Origin: Melastoma dodecandrum
Lineage: Eukaryota > Streptophyta > Magnoliopsida > Myrtales > Melastomataceae
NCBI GenBank assembly: GCA_029817715.1
Contig: JARUPY010000473.1
Coordinates: forward strand, 7,254,001-7,318,000
Direction of reading: 5' to 3'
DNA length: 64,000 bases
Each line of letters starts with the position of its first letter. Position 1 is the stretch's first letter. The position numbers and the translations under genes were made by a program. The notes beneath the pieces were generated by a model. It was not told the origin of the DNA. It made no database searches and was given only the letters and a program-made list of their open reading frames with translations. Below, piece after piece: positions 12,433 to 21,943 of the stretch.

Positions 12433-12985
12433 AACGCGACACCACCTTCACTTCGGTTAAGCGTTCATACAAACGCGACACCACATTCTTTTCGGTTAAA
12501 CATTCGTACAAACACGACACCACCTTCAATTCGGTTAAGCGTTCGGACAAACGCGATACCACATTCAATTCGGTTAAGCGTTCCTACAAACACGACACCA
12601 CCTTCTTTTCGGTTAAGCGTTCCTACAAACGCGACACCACATTCTTTTCGGTTAAGCGTTACCACCTTCAATTCGGTTAAGCGTTCGGACAAACGCGACA
12701 CCACCTTCAATTCGGTTAAGCGTTCGTACAAACGTGACACCACCCTCAATTCGATTAAGCGTTTGTACAAACGCGACACCACCCTCAATTAGGTTAAGCG
12801 TTCGTACAAACGCGATACCACCTGCAATCTGGTTAAGGATTCGTACAAATGCGACACCATTTCAATTTTCCTGGTTGAGCGTTCGTACAAAAGTGACACC
12901 ATTTTCAATTTTTCTGGTTGAGCGTTCGTACAAACGCGACACCATTTTCAATGTTCCTGGTTAAGCGTTCTACAAACGCTACACC
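12433..12985. repeat. 39-bp minisatellite (about 14 units)
   Basis: TTCGGTTAA recurs at 12452, 12491, 12530, 12569, 12608 and 12647. After one shortened 25-bp unit the 39-bp spacing resumes at 12672 and 12711 and continues in variant form at 12750, 12789 and 12828. The last units lengthen to 41-43 bp. Each unit carries GCGTTC..ACAAACGCGACACC. Because 39 is divisible by three, both strands show open frames with a 13-residue period; these are side effects of the repeat and not genes. Confidence 0.85.
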
Positions 12986-12998
12986 TCTTTTCACCAAC

Positions 12999-13019
12999 TT
13001 TTAGGGTTTAGGGTTTAGG
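12999..13019 (+). repeat. Short telomere-like repeat (TTTAGGG)n
   Basis: Nearly three units of the plant telomere repeat TTTAGGG lie exactly between the end of the minisatellite and the start of the receptor-kinase fragment. It is far too short to be a telomere. Confidence 0.8.
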
Positions 13020-13049
13020 CCGAGGACTTGTTGGAAAATGCATAACCAA

Positions 13050-14265
13050 AAGCTTGTGAAAAGAGGGTTTAGGGTCATGGCCACCGTCAAGAAGGGAAAG
13101 CTCTTCCTCAAGTCCAATGACGCCACTTTTGCCCTTGGGTTGGTTGCCACGCATGATGCTACCCTTTACTACCTCGCCGTCGTTCACGTCAGCACCCAAG
13201 TCGTTGTCTGGTCTGCGAACCGGGACTCGCCCATCTCAATTCGGATAAGTTTGTTTTCGGGCTGGAAGGCAACGTGTTCTTGCAGAGAGGGTCGAGTGTG
13301 GTGTGGTCGACAGACACGGCTGGGAAGGGTGTTTCCTCAATGGGGTTGATGGATTCGGTTCATCGCGGGGATGAAGCTTCCGAGCATGGGATCGAACAAC
13401 CTGAGCTGTTCTTGAAATGAAGTCCGGGAATACGACTCTCTATGCCGCGACCCCACAGCCGTATTGGTCGATGGGGAGCGACGGCAGGATAGTCAAAAAT
13501 CAGGCTGGCGGAAGTGTTACCAAGTCGGTACTCGTTGCCAACTCATGGAGATTCTACGATCAAAGTGGCAGCTTGTTGTGGCAATTCATCTTCTCGACTA
13601 ACACGGATCCCAATTCGACTTGGATCGCCGTGCTTCGAAACGATGGGGGCATCTCCTTTACCCTTTTTGCATTCTGATGGTATGAAGAGTGTTGCTGAAA
13701 CAAAGATTCCAGCCAACTCATGCAGCCCCCCTCTGCCATATAATCCTTATTCCGTCTATTACAACAACAACATGTGTCGCTGCGTCTCCGCTCTCAGTTC
13801 GTACCAAAGTGGCTGCACTCCCAGGATTGCTTCCCTCCTTCCTGGCAATTCTTGCCGGCAGGATTCATATGATCTCGTCAATGCAGGAGAGCCCTTGGGG
13901 ACAGTACTAGGAACTGTTACTTGCTGAATGACGTCGGGGCCTTCCAAGTTGCGGACAATACCTCGGGTTTTAGTTCATTCAAAAAAATGAGCAAAGGAGC
14001 AACTGGTGGGTGCAGCAGTAGGACCCATATCACTGTCGTCATGATCGTAGTGGTCGTTACAGTTATTGTTATCTTGGGCATGGTTTATGGGGGGTTCAGA
14101 TGGTACAAATCAAGGAGAATGCAGCAGCCGATGAGTCCTCCGGAGACGTCGGAGGAGGATACCTTCATGCGTAGCTTGGGTGGGATGCCGATCCGATTCA
14201 GCTACCAGGATCTGCAAACAGCGACGAACAACTTCATAACGAAGCTCGATCCAAAGAGGGCATCC
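13050..14265 (+). pseudogene. Captured G-type lectin receptor-like kinase fragment (SD2-5-like)
   Basis: Successive frames read as one G-type lectin S-receptor-like kinase. The lectin domain is at 13080-13350 (motifs FLKSNDATFALG, VVVWSANRDSP, GNVFLQRGSSVVWSTDT). More lectin follows at 13380-13640 (PQPYWSMG, ANSWRFYDQSGSLLWQFIFS). An EGF/PAN-like Cys-rich part is at 13690-13920 and the PAN end (LLNDVGAFQV) at 13920. A Val/Ile-rich membrane helix lies at about 14027-14100. The juxtamembrane motif FSYQDLQTATNNF sits near 14200, where homology stops just before the kinase glycine loop. There are frameshifts near 13240, 13400 and 13680, and apparent deletions near 13370 and 13915. It lies inside an LTR element in the element's own orientation, so it looks like a captured host gene and cannot encode a kinase. 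Confidence 0.8.
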
Positions 14266-15224
14266 GTGTTCCCTCCGGCGCTTCTCCAGCAGCAACCCAC
14301 AACGCCCTAGCGGCAGCGACGACGTTCCAACCTCGTCGCTTTCTTCCCTTCGCCCATGAACGTTTCAACCTCGAGCCACGAGCTCCCTGATTCTGGTTCC
14401 CAGTGCCACGTTTCCCTGATGAGTTTGGAAGTCAAAGATCAAGAGGCTCCGGTCTTCCCTCCAACCAGACCTCATATGCTTCTTTGTTTCATTTGCAATT
14501 TGTCCTTTTAATTTCAATTACATTATTTGGTTTTTGCAGCTTCAATATCATTTCTTTTATTTTCAATTGTTTCACCTCTCTCTGATGATCGCCAATTTAT
14601 CTATTGTTTCACTTGTCTAGGTGGATTTTCGTACACGTAGAATTTCTCGTGTTACCATTTTTATTTTCAGGTTTAATTGTTTCATAATGATCCCTTTAAA
14701 TAATTTAAATTACATATTTTTATTTCTTTTAGGAGTCAACTCTTATCCATTCAAGTAGATAGTTTTCATATCATTTCTATTTTCATTATTATGTTGCAAA
14801 AAAAAAATATATCTCTTGAAGTTAGCTTCGATAATTTGCAGGCTCATCATGTTTCAATTCTTTCTTCGAACAGTTTACTTCGTTTATTCGATATTTATGC
14901 AGGTAGCTTGGAGGCCGTGCCTTGCGGACAACCAAGGCACGCACCCCATTCAACGCATTCAAGATCACAAAGTATTCGAGGGATTATTTGGATTCTCGAA
15001 GATCAAGACCCTCTGAATGGCTTCGCACTCACCAACGTTACGGCATCAACGGCTCGCCAGGTTTACCATAAACCTATTCTAAAAACGGCACTATGAGGGA
15101 AAAACACTAACGGGAGCGTTCTATAAAAAGTGAGCAATAGTACAACACCTGGTTCTCCATTGAATTTATTTTTTGGCTTAGAAACTGTTAAGGGCATTAA
15201 TAAATCTATGATTGTTTGTGTTTT
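14266..15224 (+). other. Right interior of the Tat-like element
   Basis: A GC-rich block (14266-14420) of unknown origin directly follows the receptor-kinase fragment. It is followed by AT-rich DNA with pyrimidine tracts ending in GCAGG. No coding domain is recognised. A clear polypurine tract before the 3' LTR was not found. Confidence 0.4.
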
Positions 15225-15572
15225 TGCCCCAAAATCAACTTTGAGGAAATATTCTTCTAAAAAATGATTCACGTAGACATTTTAAGTATTATTAAGCTCG
15301 AGAATTTTTTTAATGTCAAACAATTTCTTTTTTTTTTTAAACCGAGCTTAAATAAAATCGGACATCAAAAACACACGATGGCCTCCCTTTTCTTTGTCAT
15401 GCATGCGATTTAGTAATCCCTAATTCCTGAACCTTAACGAATCTCCATAGTTTTTCTAACTTGAACTTAAAATAAGTTAGTGGCGACTCCGATATTTTCA
15501 AAATCCGAAGCCTTATCGTCAAGGGTGGATATCCATTTTAAATGGAACTGGAAACGGGATCCACCCGCGACA
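15225..15572 (+). repeat. 3' LTR of the non-autonomous Tat-like element
   Basis: Direct repeat of 7457-7795 with substitutions and about 13 extra bases near 15500-15520 (CCGAAGCCTTAT, absent on the left). It ends in GCGACA at 15572. Immediately right of it, AATGGAACCGGAAACGGG (15576-15593) repeats a piece of the LTR end (15541-15558). Confidence 0.65.
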
Positions 15573-15599
15573 AAAATGGAACCGGAAACGGGAACCGGA

Positions 15600-15638
15600 C
15601 GACGTTGCACCATCGTCAAGGACGGTGGTGCAACGTCG
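15600..15638. repeat. Inverted repeat at the junction of two retrotransposons
   Basis: CGACGTTGCACCATCGTC (15600-15617), spacer AAG, then GACGGTGGTGCAACGTCG (15621-15638). The arms are complementary except for one pair. The right arm is the truncated edge of the Tat LTR; the left arm is an inverted copy of it. Confidence 0.8.
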
Positions 15639-16594
15639 TAGACTTGCTTCTAGGCGTTGCAGACTAAGAGGCGAGGTCGTAGACTTGCCGCGGAAGGCCG
15701 CAGTCTCGCGAACCTGAAGGATAGGGTCGTCGTAGACTTGGCGCTGGACGCTGCGGACTTGGGAGTCTGGGCGATGACGTCGTAGACTTGATAATAGAGT
15801 GCTGTAAACTCGCGACTCTGGATGGTGAAGCTTGGTTGCTGGGCTTGGTGGACGGCGTGTGGTCGAATGTAGAGGCGGATGTGGATACCAAGGCTACGGT
15901 TGCTCACCCTGGTGGCGGAGTCGAAGGCGGAATCGCGTGCCAGGAATACGGTGGCTCGTCCTGGCGGTGGAATGCTGGCGGGGAGTTGTTACCAGAGCTA
16001 TGGTTGCTCACTCTGATGATGGAAGTGAAGGCGGAGTTTGGCTGTCGGAGCTACGGTTGCTTACTCTGATGGTGGAAGTGAAGACCAATGAAACTTTAAG
16101 AGTTTCGCCCAGGTCGGGGAATCCTAACAACTAAGGGGTGACGAGCAAATAAAGCTTCTGTTGGTTGATTTGATCGTGTTTTTTCCAAGGGAAGATCTCC
16201 TCCTTTTTATACTCGGTCTGTTACGACCTCTGAAGATCCTCTAATCTAAACCACCCCCGTGGATCTCGGAGTCAACAAACTGTCCTCTAAGACGTGCCAC
16301 TCGTGCGGACGTGGGTTGTAGACTCCACTGATTTCGGAGTTAACAAACTGTCGTGCAACCCGAGCGGACGTGGGTTGTAGACTCCACTGACTTTGGAGAT
16401 AATCAATCCTTTGAGACGTGTGACCTGTGCAGACGTGGGCCGTAGACTCCCACTCCTCTCGGGGTCACTAATCAGTCGTGTGCAGATTAGGGCTTTAGGC
16501 CTGGTGTGAGCGCTGCGTCCTGTCTCACGTGGGCGCCGCGTCCTATTGTGGGCTTTGTCAGATAGTAGGCCCAAGATAGTCCATCATGTCAACA
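15617..16594 (-). repeat. 3' LTR of the minus-strand Tat element (truncated)
   Basis: It is a direct repeat of 27449-28425. On the element strand it starts TGTTGACATGATGGACTATC at 16594. The final U5 part present in the other LTR (27313-27448) is missing here, replaced at 15600-15617 by an inverted copy of the edge. Confidence 0.85.
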
Positions 16595-16610
16595 TAGGCC
16601 CCCTATTTTT
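16595..16610 (-). other. Polypurine tract
   Basis: On the element strand this reads AAAAATAGGGGGCCTA, directly before the LTR start TGTTGACATG. It is the expected site of plus-strand DNA priming. Confidence 0.7.
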
Positions 16611-16741
16611 CTGAGGGGACTTCTGTCGCTCTTGCACTTCTGACATTTGCTTGCATCGAAAGAAAACCCTTCATCTTCTTCCTTCAAGCTTTCTTGAAAA
16701 CCCTTGTAGACTTTTTGAAACCCTCGTTTCTTGCCTCGATC

Positions 16742-19690
16742 ATGTCTACTCTTGTTGCTTTCCAATGGCACTCTCAGCGCGCTGGACCCTCCGGCGTGGT
16801 CCAGACTGGCGACAATGGGCTGACATTGGGTCCTGTCCTTGACCCTGCCCTCTTTCCCTACGTGGTATCCCATGAGTACCTGCTCACGGAGTCCCCCATC
16901 CCCATCTGCCGGGAGGATTTTGCGGACCCCCTGAACTGGGAAAAGAAGAGCGGCTTCCTTTGCTTCCCCTCCGTCGAGAAGCCGGTGGTGCATAAATGGT
17001 TTTCCACTTGGCTCGGGAAGCTGGAGCGCAGGCTGAAAGTTTGAGGCCTTTGGTCGTTCGTCAAGCTGTCCCTGGTCATGAAGCGCTGTGACCCTCAGGT
17101 ATGTGCCAGCCTGCTCCCTTTCTGGAACGACTCGATGAACTGTTTTTACTTCCCCGAGGGTCCTATGACCATAACCCTGGAGGACATCCACTTCTTGACG
17201 GGGAGCTACGTGGCCGGCGTCCCCGTTCGCCTCCATCCTGCAGACGACGACCACCTCCTCTCCGAAATACTTAAGATTCTGAGCACAGCGAGGAGGCACC
17301 TGGAGATGATTGAAGGTCAGTCTCCTGCCGTCCGGGGAAAGGCTGAAGAGGTTGAGTTCTTCAGTGTCTGGCTGAGCAAGTACGTGTTTTACTTCACCGG
17401 CAAGCGCGTACCGAAGTTGGTTTATGGGGTCGCCAACTTCCTGAGCTCGGGCCTCCAGCCAGATCGCCTGGGCTCCGTTTTTGTTGGGGTTGGTCTACCA
17501 GGGGCTACACAAGGCGACGACGTATAGCAGTCCCTTCCCAAGATATCCAGCCAGCGGCCCCTTGTGGCTTGTGCATCTGTGGTCCTGCCTATGGATGCCA
17601 GGGCTCACAGGGTACCAGATGCCCTCCGACACTACTCTAGTTGCGTGCTACGGGACGCACATGCTGGAGTCCTGCTGCCGGTCCAAGGACCAGTGGCTGT
17701 ATGCCTCCGTGACGGGACACCTCCGTCACATTGTAGATACTGGGCGGGACGAGCGCGGTAACTGGGTCCCCTTTCCTGCCGGCCACTCCATTTTGAGGTG
17801 CCGACGGAAGCTCACCCCGGGCCTATACTGGGATTAAGTTTTGACTAGTAGGGACCTGGTCTACGTGTCGGAGGGGGGTTTTTCCTTCGAAGTCTATAAC
17901 CCCCAGCTTTGTGCAAGGCAGGTCGGCTTTGTACAGAGCTCTTTGGTGCCCTTCTCCGACACCTCCAACATCTCAATCAGCACGAGGGTTTCCACTATTT
18001 TTTCCAAGGAAACCCTCCAGGCCTCGACGAGTCTTTTGGCTAGGAAGACGCAGCTCCAGCATATGGAGTTTTCTTCTGAGTCTACATCAGTCTTGGCCAC
18101 AGAATTTTTTACCGTTTAGTGGGCAATCACGTTTGATACCCTGCTGAAGAGGATGTCTTTCCTCCGGACCTCCAAGGAGCCGGATCTTTATCCGTCCTCT
18201 GAGATGATGTTGAAGACAAGACAGAAGCCGCTTCCTGGTATAGACTTATACTCATCTTCTTTGCCCTTTGAATTGAGAATTCCGATCTGATATAAATTGC
18301 AGTCTTGAGTGTAGACCCAGGGGACTCTTCACTAGAGAGCGGCCCTCCTCCCCGACTAGACGTTTGACCCGTCTTCGCCGGCAGGCCCTTGCCTTCAAGG
18401 GCAAGCAGGTTGAGAAGGAAGCGGCCAGCAAGCGCATAGCTCCTACCCCTGAGTCCTCTAACTCCGAGGACATACCGATTTTTGTCTCCTTCAAGCGTCG
18501 CCGACCTACTGTTCAGGATCCGGTTCCCATCTCTGTTGTTGCCCCGGAACCCTCAGGGACCTCTTTTTCAAGGTACGCGACGCTTTCTAATATTAAGTAC
18601 TGTTACTTTTCTTCAATTAACCGTATGACATTGTTTTCAGGAAAACGACTATGACTCTGAGCCCGCCCCTTTAATTCCTCAAGCGGCTGAGTCTCCTCAA
18701 GAAGCGGTACGTAATCTTGTGTCTACGCCATTTCCTGTTTTAAAGCCTGAAAAGCTTTATTCTTTCTCCAGGGTCCAAATCAGTCCGGGGAATCCGACCC
18801 TGAGGAAGAAGCTTTTGATGAAGCCAATCTGCCTCCTCCTTTCGAGGTATGCATGGCAGGTTGGTGTAGACTTTGCTTGTCCGGTTTCTATATTGATGTT
18901 TAATTTCGATTTGTAGACTATTCCTTCCCCAAGCCCTGAAGTCCCAGCTGCTGAGGAGCCGGAAGCCCCTGCTGTTACAATAGCGACTGCCGTTCCAGAG
19001 GTGGTAAGTGCAACAGGCACTAATCCTTCTACTGCTGCAGGTCCATCATCGGCCAGCCAACATTCCAGCCAGCCGTCAAGCGGGACACCTGGGGAAGGAA
19101 ATCCAAGTTTCCTAAGTGACTTTGATCGCCTGATGGCGAATGTGGACCGTGTTGGGAGGCTCCTTCGCATTGAGACCTTCTCTGAGGACCAGTTTAAGGA
19201 CCTTCAGAGCTGCATCAAGGAGATCGAGGACTCCCCAGCCACCACCATCGAGATGCAGGCAGCTTGCGAGGAATTCAGGAGGCAATTCTGGACCAAGTGG
19301 CCGGTGTACATACAAGACCTTGAGGCGGTTCGCGGTGCCCAATCCAGGATTGCCGACTTCCTGAAGAAGCGCGCGAAAGGAGAGGCTGATGTGAAGCTTC
19401 TCAGGGGGCAGAGGGAAGATTTGACTCGCCAGCTTGCGTAGGTTCAGGCCATGATTATGACCTTTTGGCCCTTGCGAAAGATCTCAAGGAAAGGGTCTCT
19501 ATGGTAGACTCCCTGCTCGCAGAAAGATCTACTTAAGCCTCTGAACAGCAGGACCAAGATGAATTGAAGTCTTGGTTTCGACAGAGGAATGAAGTCACCA
19601 TCAAGAGGACCCGGGCCAAGGTTCTGACTTTCCTGTTCGTGGAAGCAGCACACAGAGTGCCTAGGCCTAGCGCGGCGAGTTCAAGCAGGC
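16742..19690 (+). pseudogene. Antisense additional ORF: plant mobile domain (PMD) protein with introns
   Basis: It starts at ATG 16742 and runs opposite to gag-pol. The first part contains a plant-mobile-domain-like region, e.g. FWNDSMNCFYFPEGPMTITL and LEDIHFLTGSYV near 17120-17200, and FPRYPASGPLW and WLYASVTGHL near 17540-17720. An acidic, Pro-rich linker and a C-terminal helical region (19080-19440) follow. Introns with clean borders are seen at 18573-18640, 18707-18771 and 18847-18916. The exons between them (22 and 25 codons) join in phase 0 and stay open. Damage: in-frame TGA at 17042, a frameshift near 17485, TAA at 17835, TAG at 18117 and TAG at 19439, and the first donor is out of phase with its next exon. 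PMD-type extra ORFs are known in Tat elements; their function is unknown. Confidence 0.7.
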
Positions 19691-19830
19691 GGTGATTGTT
19701 TTAATTTTTTCCGAGGGATGACACCCTTTTAAAACAAACTCATTCCATATTTTTACCAGCTGTAGACTAGCCAAGGGATGACACCCTCTAAACAAACTCT
19801 TTAGTCTACAGCTATAGTATACTTGTACAT
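19691..19830. other. Convergent spacer between antisense ORF and integrase end
   Basis: GGGATGACACCCT occurs twice (about 19716 and 19777), each followed by AAACAAACTC and preceded by CCGAG/CCAAG. The region sits between the tails of the plus-strand PMD ORF and the minus-strand pol. It may hold 3' ends for both transcripts, but no defined poly(A) signal was assigned. Confidence 0.4.
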
Positions 19831-21039
19831 TCAATTCTTAGCAATTTGTTCCCATATAAATGGGAAGCGTTTACTCAGAATCTTCTTGTGAGATTCCCAA
19901 ATGGTCTGCCTATAGTGTTTTAGGTACTTGCCATTAATTTTTAGAGGTTGTCTGACTCCTTCAAGGGTCGACAATCTGTAGCTATTTGCCGAGAAGGTCT
20001 CGTTAACCTGATACGGCCCTTCCCAATTCGGAGACCACTTTCCTAGAATCTGGTCTTTAGACTTTAAGGGTAAAATCATTTTTCAAACCAAGTCGCCAAT
20101 TTGAAAGTGCTTATGAACAACTTTCTTGTTGTATTAACGGGCTATTCTTTGCTTGTGTACCTCTATCTTGTCTACAACCTCTAGCCTCTTTCTTTCCAAC
20201 TCTTCCAAGGCTATATGCATGACTTCATCTTGTAGACAAGGTTTGCTGACACGAAGCGACTTATACCTCATTTCAATCGGCAACACTGCGTAATGGCCGT
20301 AGACTAGCGCGAATGGAGTTTCCCCAGTGCTTTCACGCTTAGTGACTCTTAGAACCCATAGTGTATCATTCAGTACTTCATGCCATTTCTTTAGATTAAG
20401 CTCGACCATCTTTTGGATGTTATTTTTAATTAATTTATTGGAGGCTTCAGCTTGTCCATTCGCTTGAGGATAATATGGTGTGGAATTTAGGATTGAGAAG
20501 CCAAACTCTTCGGCAAACTCTCTCACTCTTGCATTGTTAAAAACCGTCCCGTTGTCTACAACAATGTTCTGGGGGATGCCGAATCGATAAATGATACATG
20601 TCCGCAGAAAACTAATGACTTCATTGTGGTCAATTTTCTTCTAGACTTGAGCTTCTACCCACTTGGTGAAGTAATCTGTTGCTACTAAGATGAATGCATC
20701 CCCTCGACTAGAGTGAGGGTGAATTTCCCCTATCATATCTAGAGCCCAGGTCCTGAAAGGCCAAGGTTTGATCATGGGGGTAAGGTCAGCTGCTGGGGCA
20801 CGAGTTATCGGGCCATGTCGTTGGCATTCTTCACATCCTTTGGCCATTTCAATGCAATTTTTCATCATTGACGGCCAGTAAAAACCATGTCTACGAATAA
20901 TCCAACACATTTTTATCCCTACCTGGTGTGACCCACAGAGTCCCTCATGGTTCTCCATCATTATTGGAGTAGCCTCATCTAAGTCTACGCATCTTAAAAG
21001 GACTCCGCTTGTATCCTTCTTATAGAGTACACCGTCCAA
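19831..21039 (-). pseudogene. Integrase of the Tat element
   Basis: The first block (21039-20641) has an H-H-C-C zinc-binding region (HEGLCGSH then CEECQRH). The first catalytic Asp is in ALDMIG. The second Asp (VVDNGTVFN) is encoded near 20550-20575, outside the longest frames. The catalytic Glu is in GQAEASNK (20526-20134). A C-terminal module with WEGPYQVNE lies at 20079-19831. All blocks share one frame but are split by stops (near 20640 and 20130-20080). The DDE residues are present. As part of a broken polyprotein it is not expected to be made. Confidence 0.85.
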
Positions 21040-21208
21040 GAGGACGTATGACAGTGCCTGAACTTTGATTCGCTATTTGGCCTCCTGACTGGGGCTGATA
21101 AGAAGTCTACTATTGGTTTCCTCCAGTCTTTATCTTGGCTCATTATGTTTAGGCCATGACATTGTCTTCTGACTGCAGATGCGATCCTATTTCGGGTATG
21201 TTACCCTA

Positions 21209-21943
21209 TTATGTCCTGTTTTTGTATCCTGAAGCTAACTGCGCTAGGCTATTAGCTACTGCATTTTCATCACGTCCCACAAATTGAAAAGTAATATCTT
21301 CAAATCGTGCGACTAGCCGCTGTACTGTCTCGAAATAGGGCAGTAGCTTGCCATGACAAGTGCATTCTTTGTTAACTTGGTTAATAACTAACTGAGAATC
21401 TCCCCTGACACGGGCTTGCTTTGCCTTTAGTGCTACGAGTTCCTTCAGTACTGTTATCAATGCTTCATACTCAGTGGTATTGTTGGTGGGTATTATTTGT
21501 AGACGAAAAGCTAATCTGATGTCTTTGCCCATCGGGGATATTATATGAAATCCTATCCCGCCTCCATTATTAGTGGACGAGTCATCAGACCACGCCTGCC
21601 AGACCTCTTCGGTTGCTTCTTCTTGTTTTATAGATAAGGTCGGGTCATGGTCGACTAGAAAATCAGCCAGTGCTTGTCCCTTGACTGACTGTTGAGACTT
21701 ATATCTCAGATCATATGGAGACAGAATTAAGCTCCATTTGCTAATCTGTCCACTTAACAGTGGACTCTCAAAGAAGTACTTGAAAATCGGCGACTTGGAT
21801 ACGACGTAGACTTCGCCGTTCACAATGTAGTGCCTAAGCTTCATGACGGCATAAAATACCGATAGACACAACTTTTCATTTGGAGCATACCTGACCTTAA
21901 TTGGTGTCAATTGCCTTGACAAGTAATAAACGTCCACTCTCAT
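21209..21943 (-). pseudogene. RNase H plus archaeal-type RNase H of the Tat element
   Basis: The N-terminal third is the remnant of the usual gypsy RNase H (YYLSRQLTPIKVRYAPNEK, DFLVDHDP). It is followed by a second RNase H with SDDSSTNNGGGIGF, NNTTEYEAL and VRGDSQLVINQVN, the acidic catalytic positions of the archaeal-type (aRNH) domain that marks the Tat lineage. The first acidic motif reads SDDSS where DGSS is usual. A frameshift near 21945 separates it from the RT frame. Confidence 0.85.

Larger units (their letters stand above)
7457..15572 (+). mobile_element. Non-autonomous Tat-like Ty3/gypsy LTR retrotransposon
   Basis: It is bounded by two related direct repeats (7457-7795 and 15225-15572), both ending in GGATCCACCCGCGACA. 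Four bases after the left repeat is TGGCGACTCCGTTGGGGA, a primer-binding site of the tRNA-Arg type used by the Tat/Ogre lineage. This sets transcription on the plus strand. The 7.4-kb interior has no gag, protease, RT or integrase that I can recognise. It carries degenerate repeats, minisatellites and a captured receptor-kinase fragment. It would depend on proteins from a related autonomous element. The left LTR boundary is uncertain by some bases, and no target-site duplication was found. Confidence 0.7.

Noticed and set aside
12414..12788. 107- and 88-residue repetitive proteins, or a CRISPR-like array
   Set aside because: The period is 39 bp with no separate spacers, and this is plant DNA. 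The frames follow from a period divisible by three.
12999..13019. True telomere or subtelomere
   Set aside because: Only three repeat units, inside a retrotransposon.
7457..15572. Target-site duplication for the non-autonomous Tat-like element
   Set aside because: No matching 5-bp flanks found. The right flank is a rearranged junction and the left LTR edge is uncertain.
16589..17299. 236-codon open frame on the minus strand
   Set aside because: It is the shadow of the plus-strand plant-mobile-domain ORF, which has recognisable family motifs.
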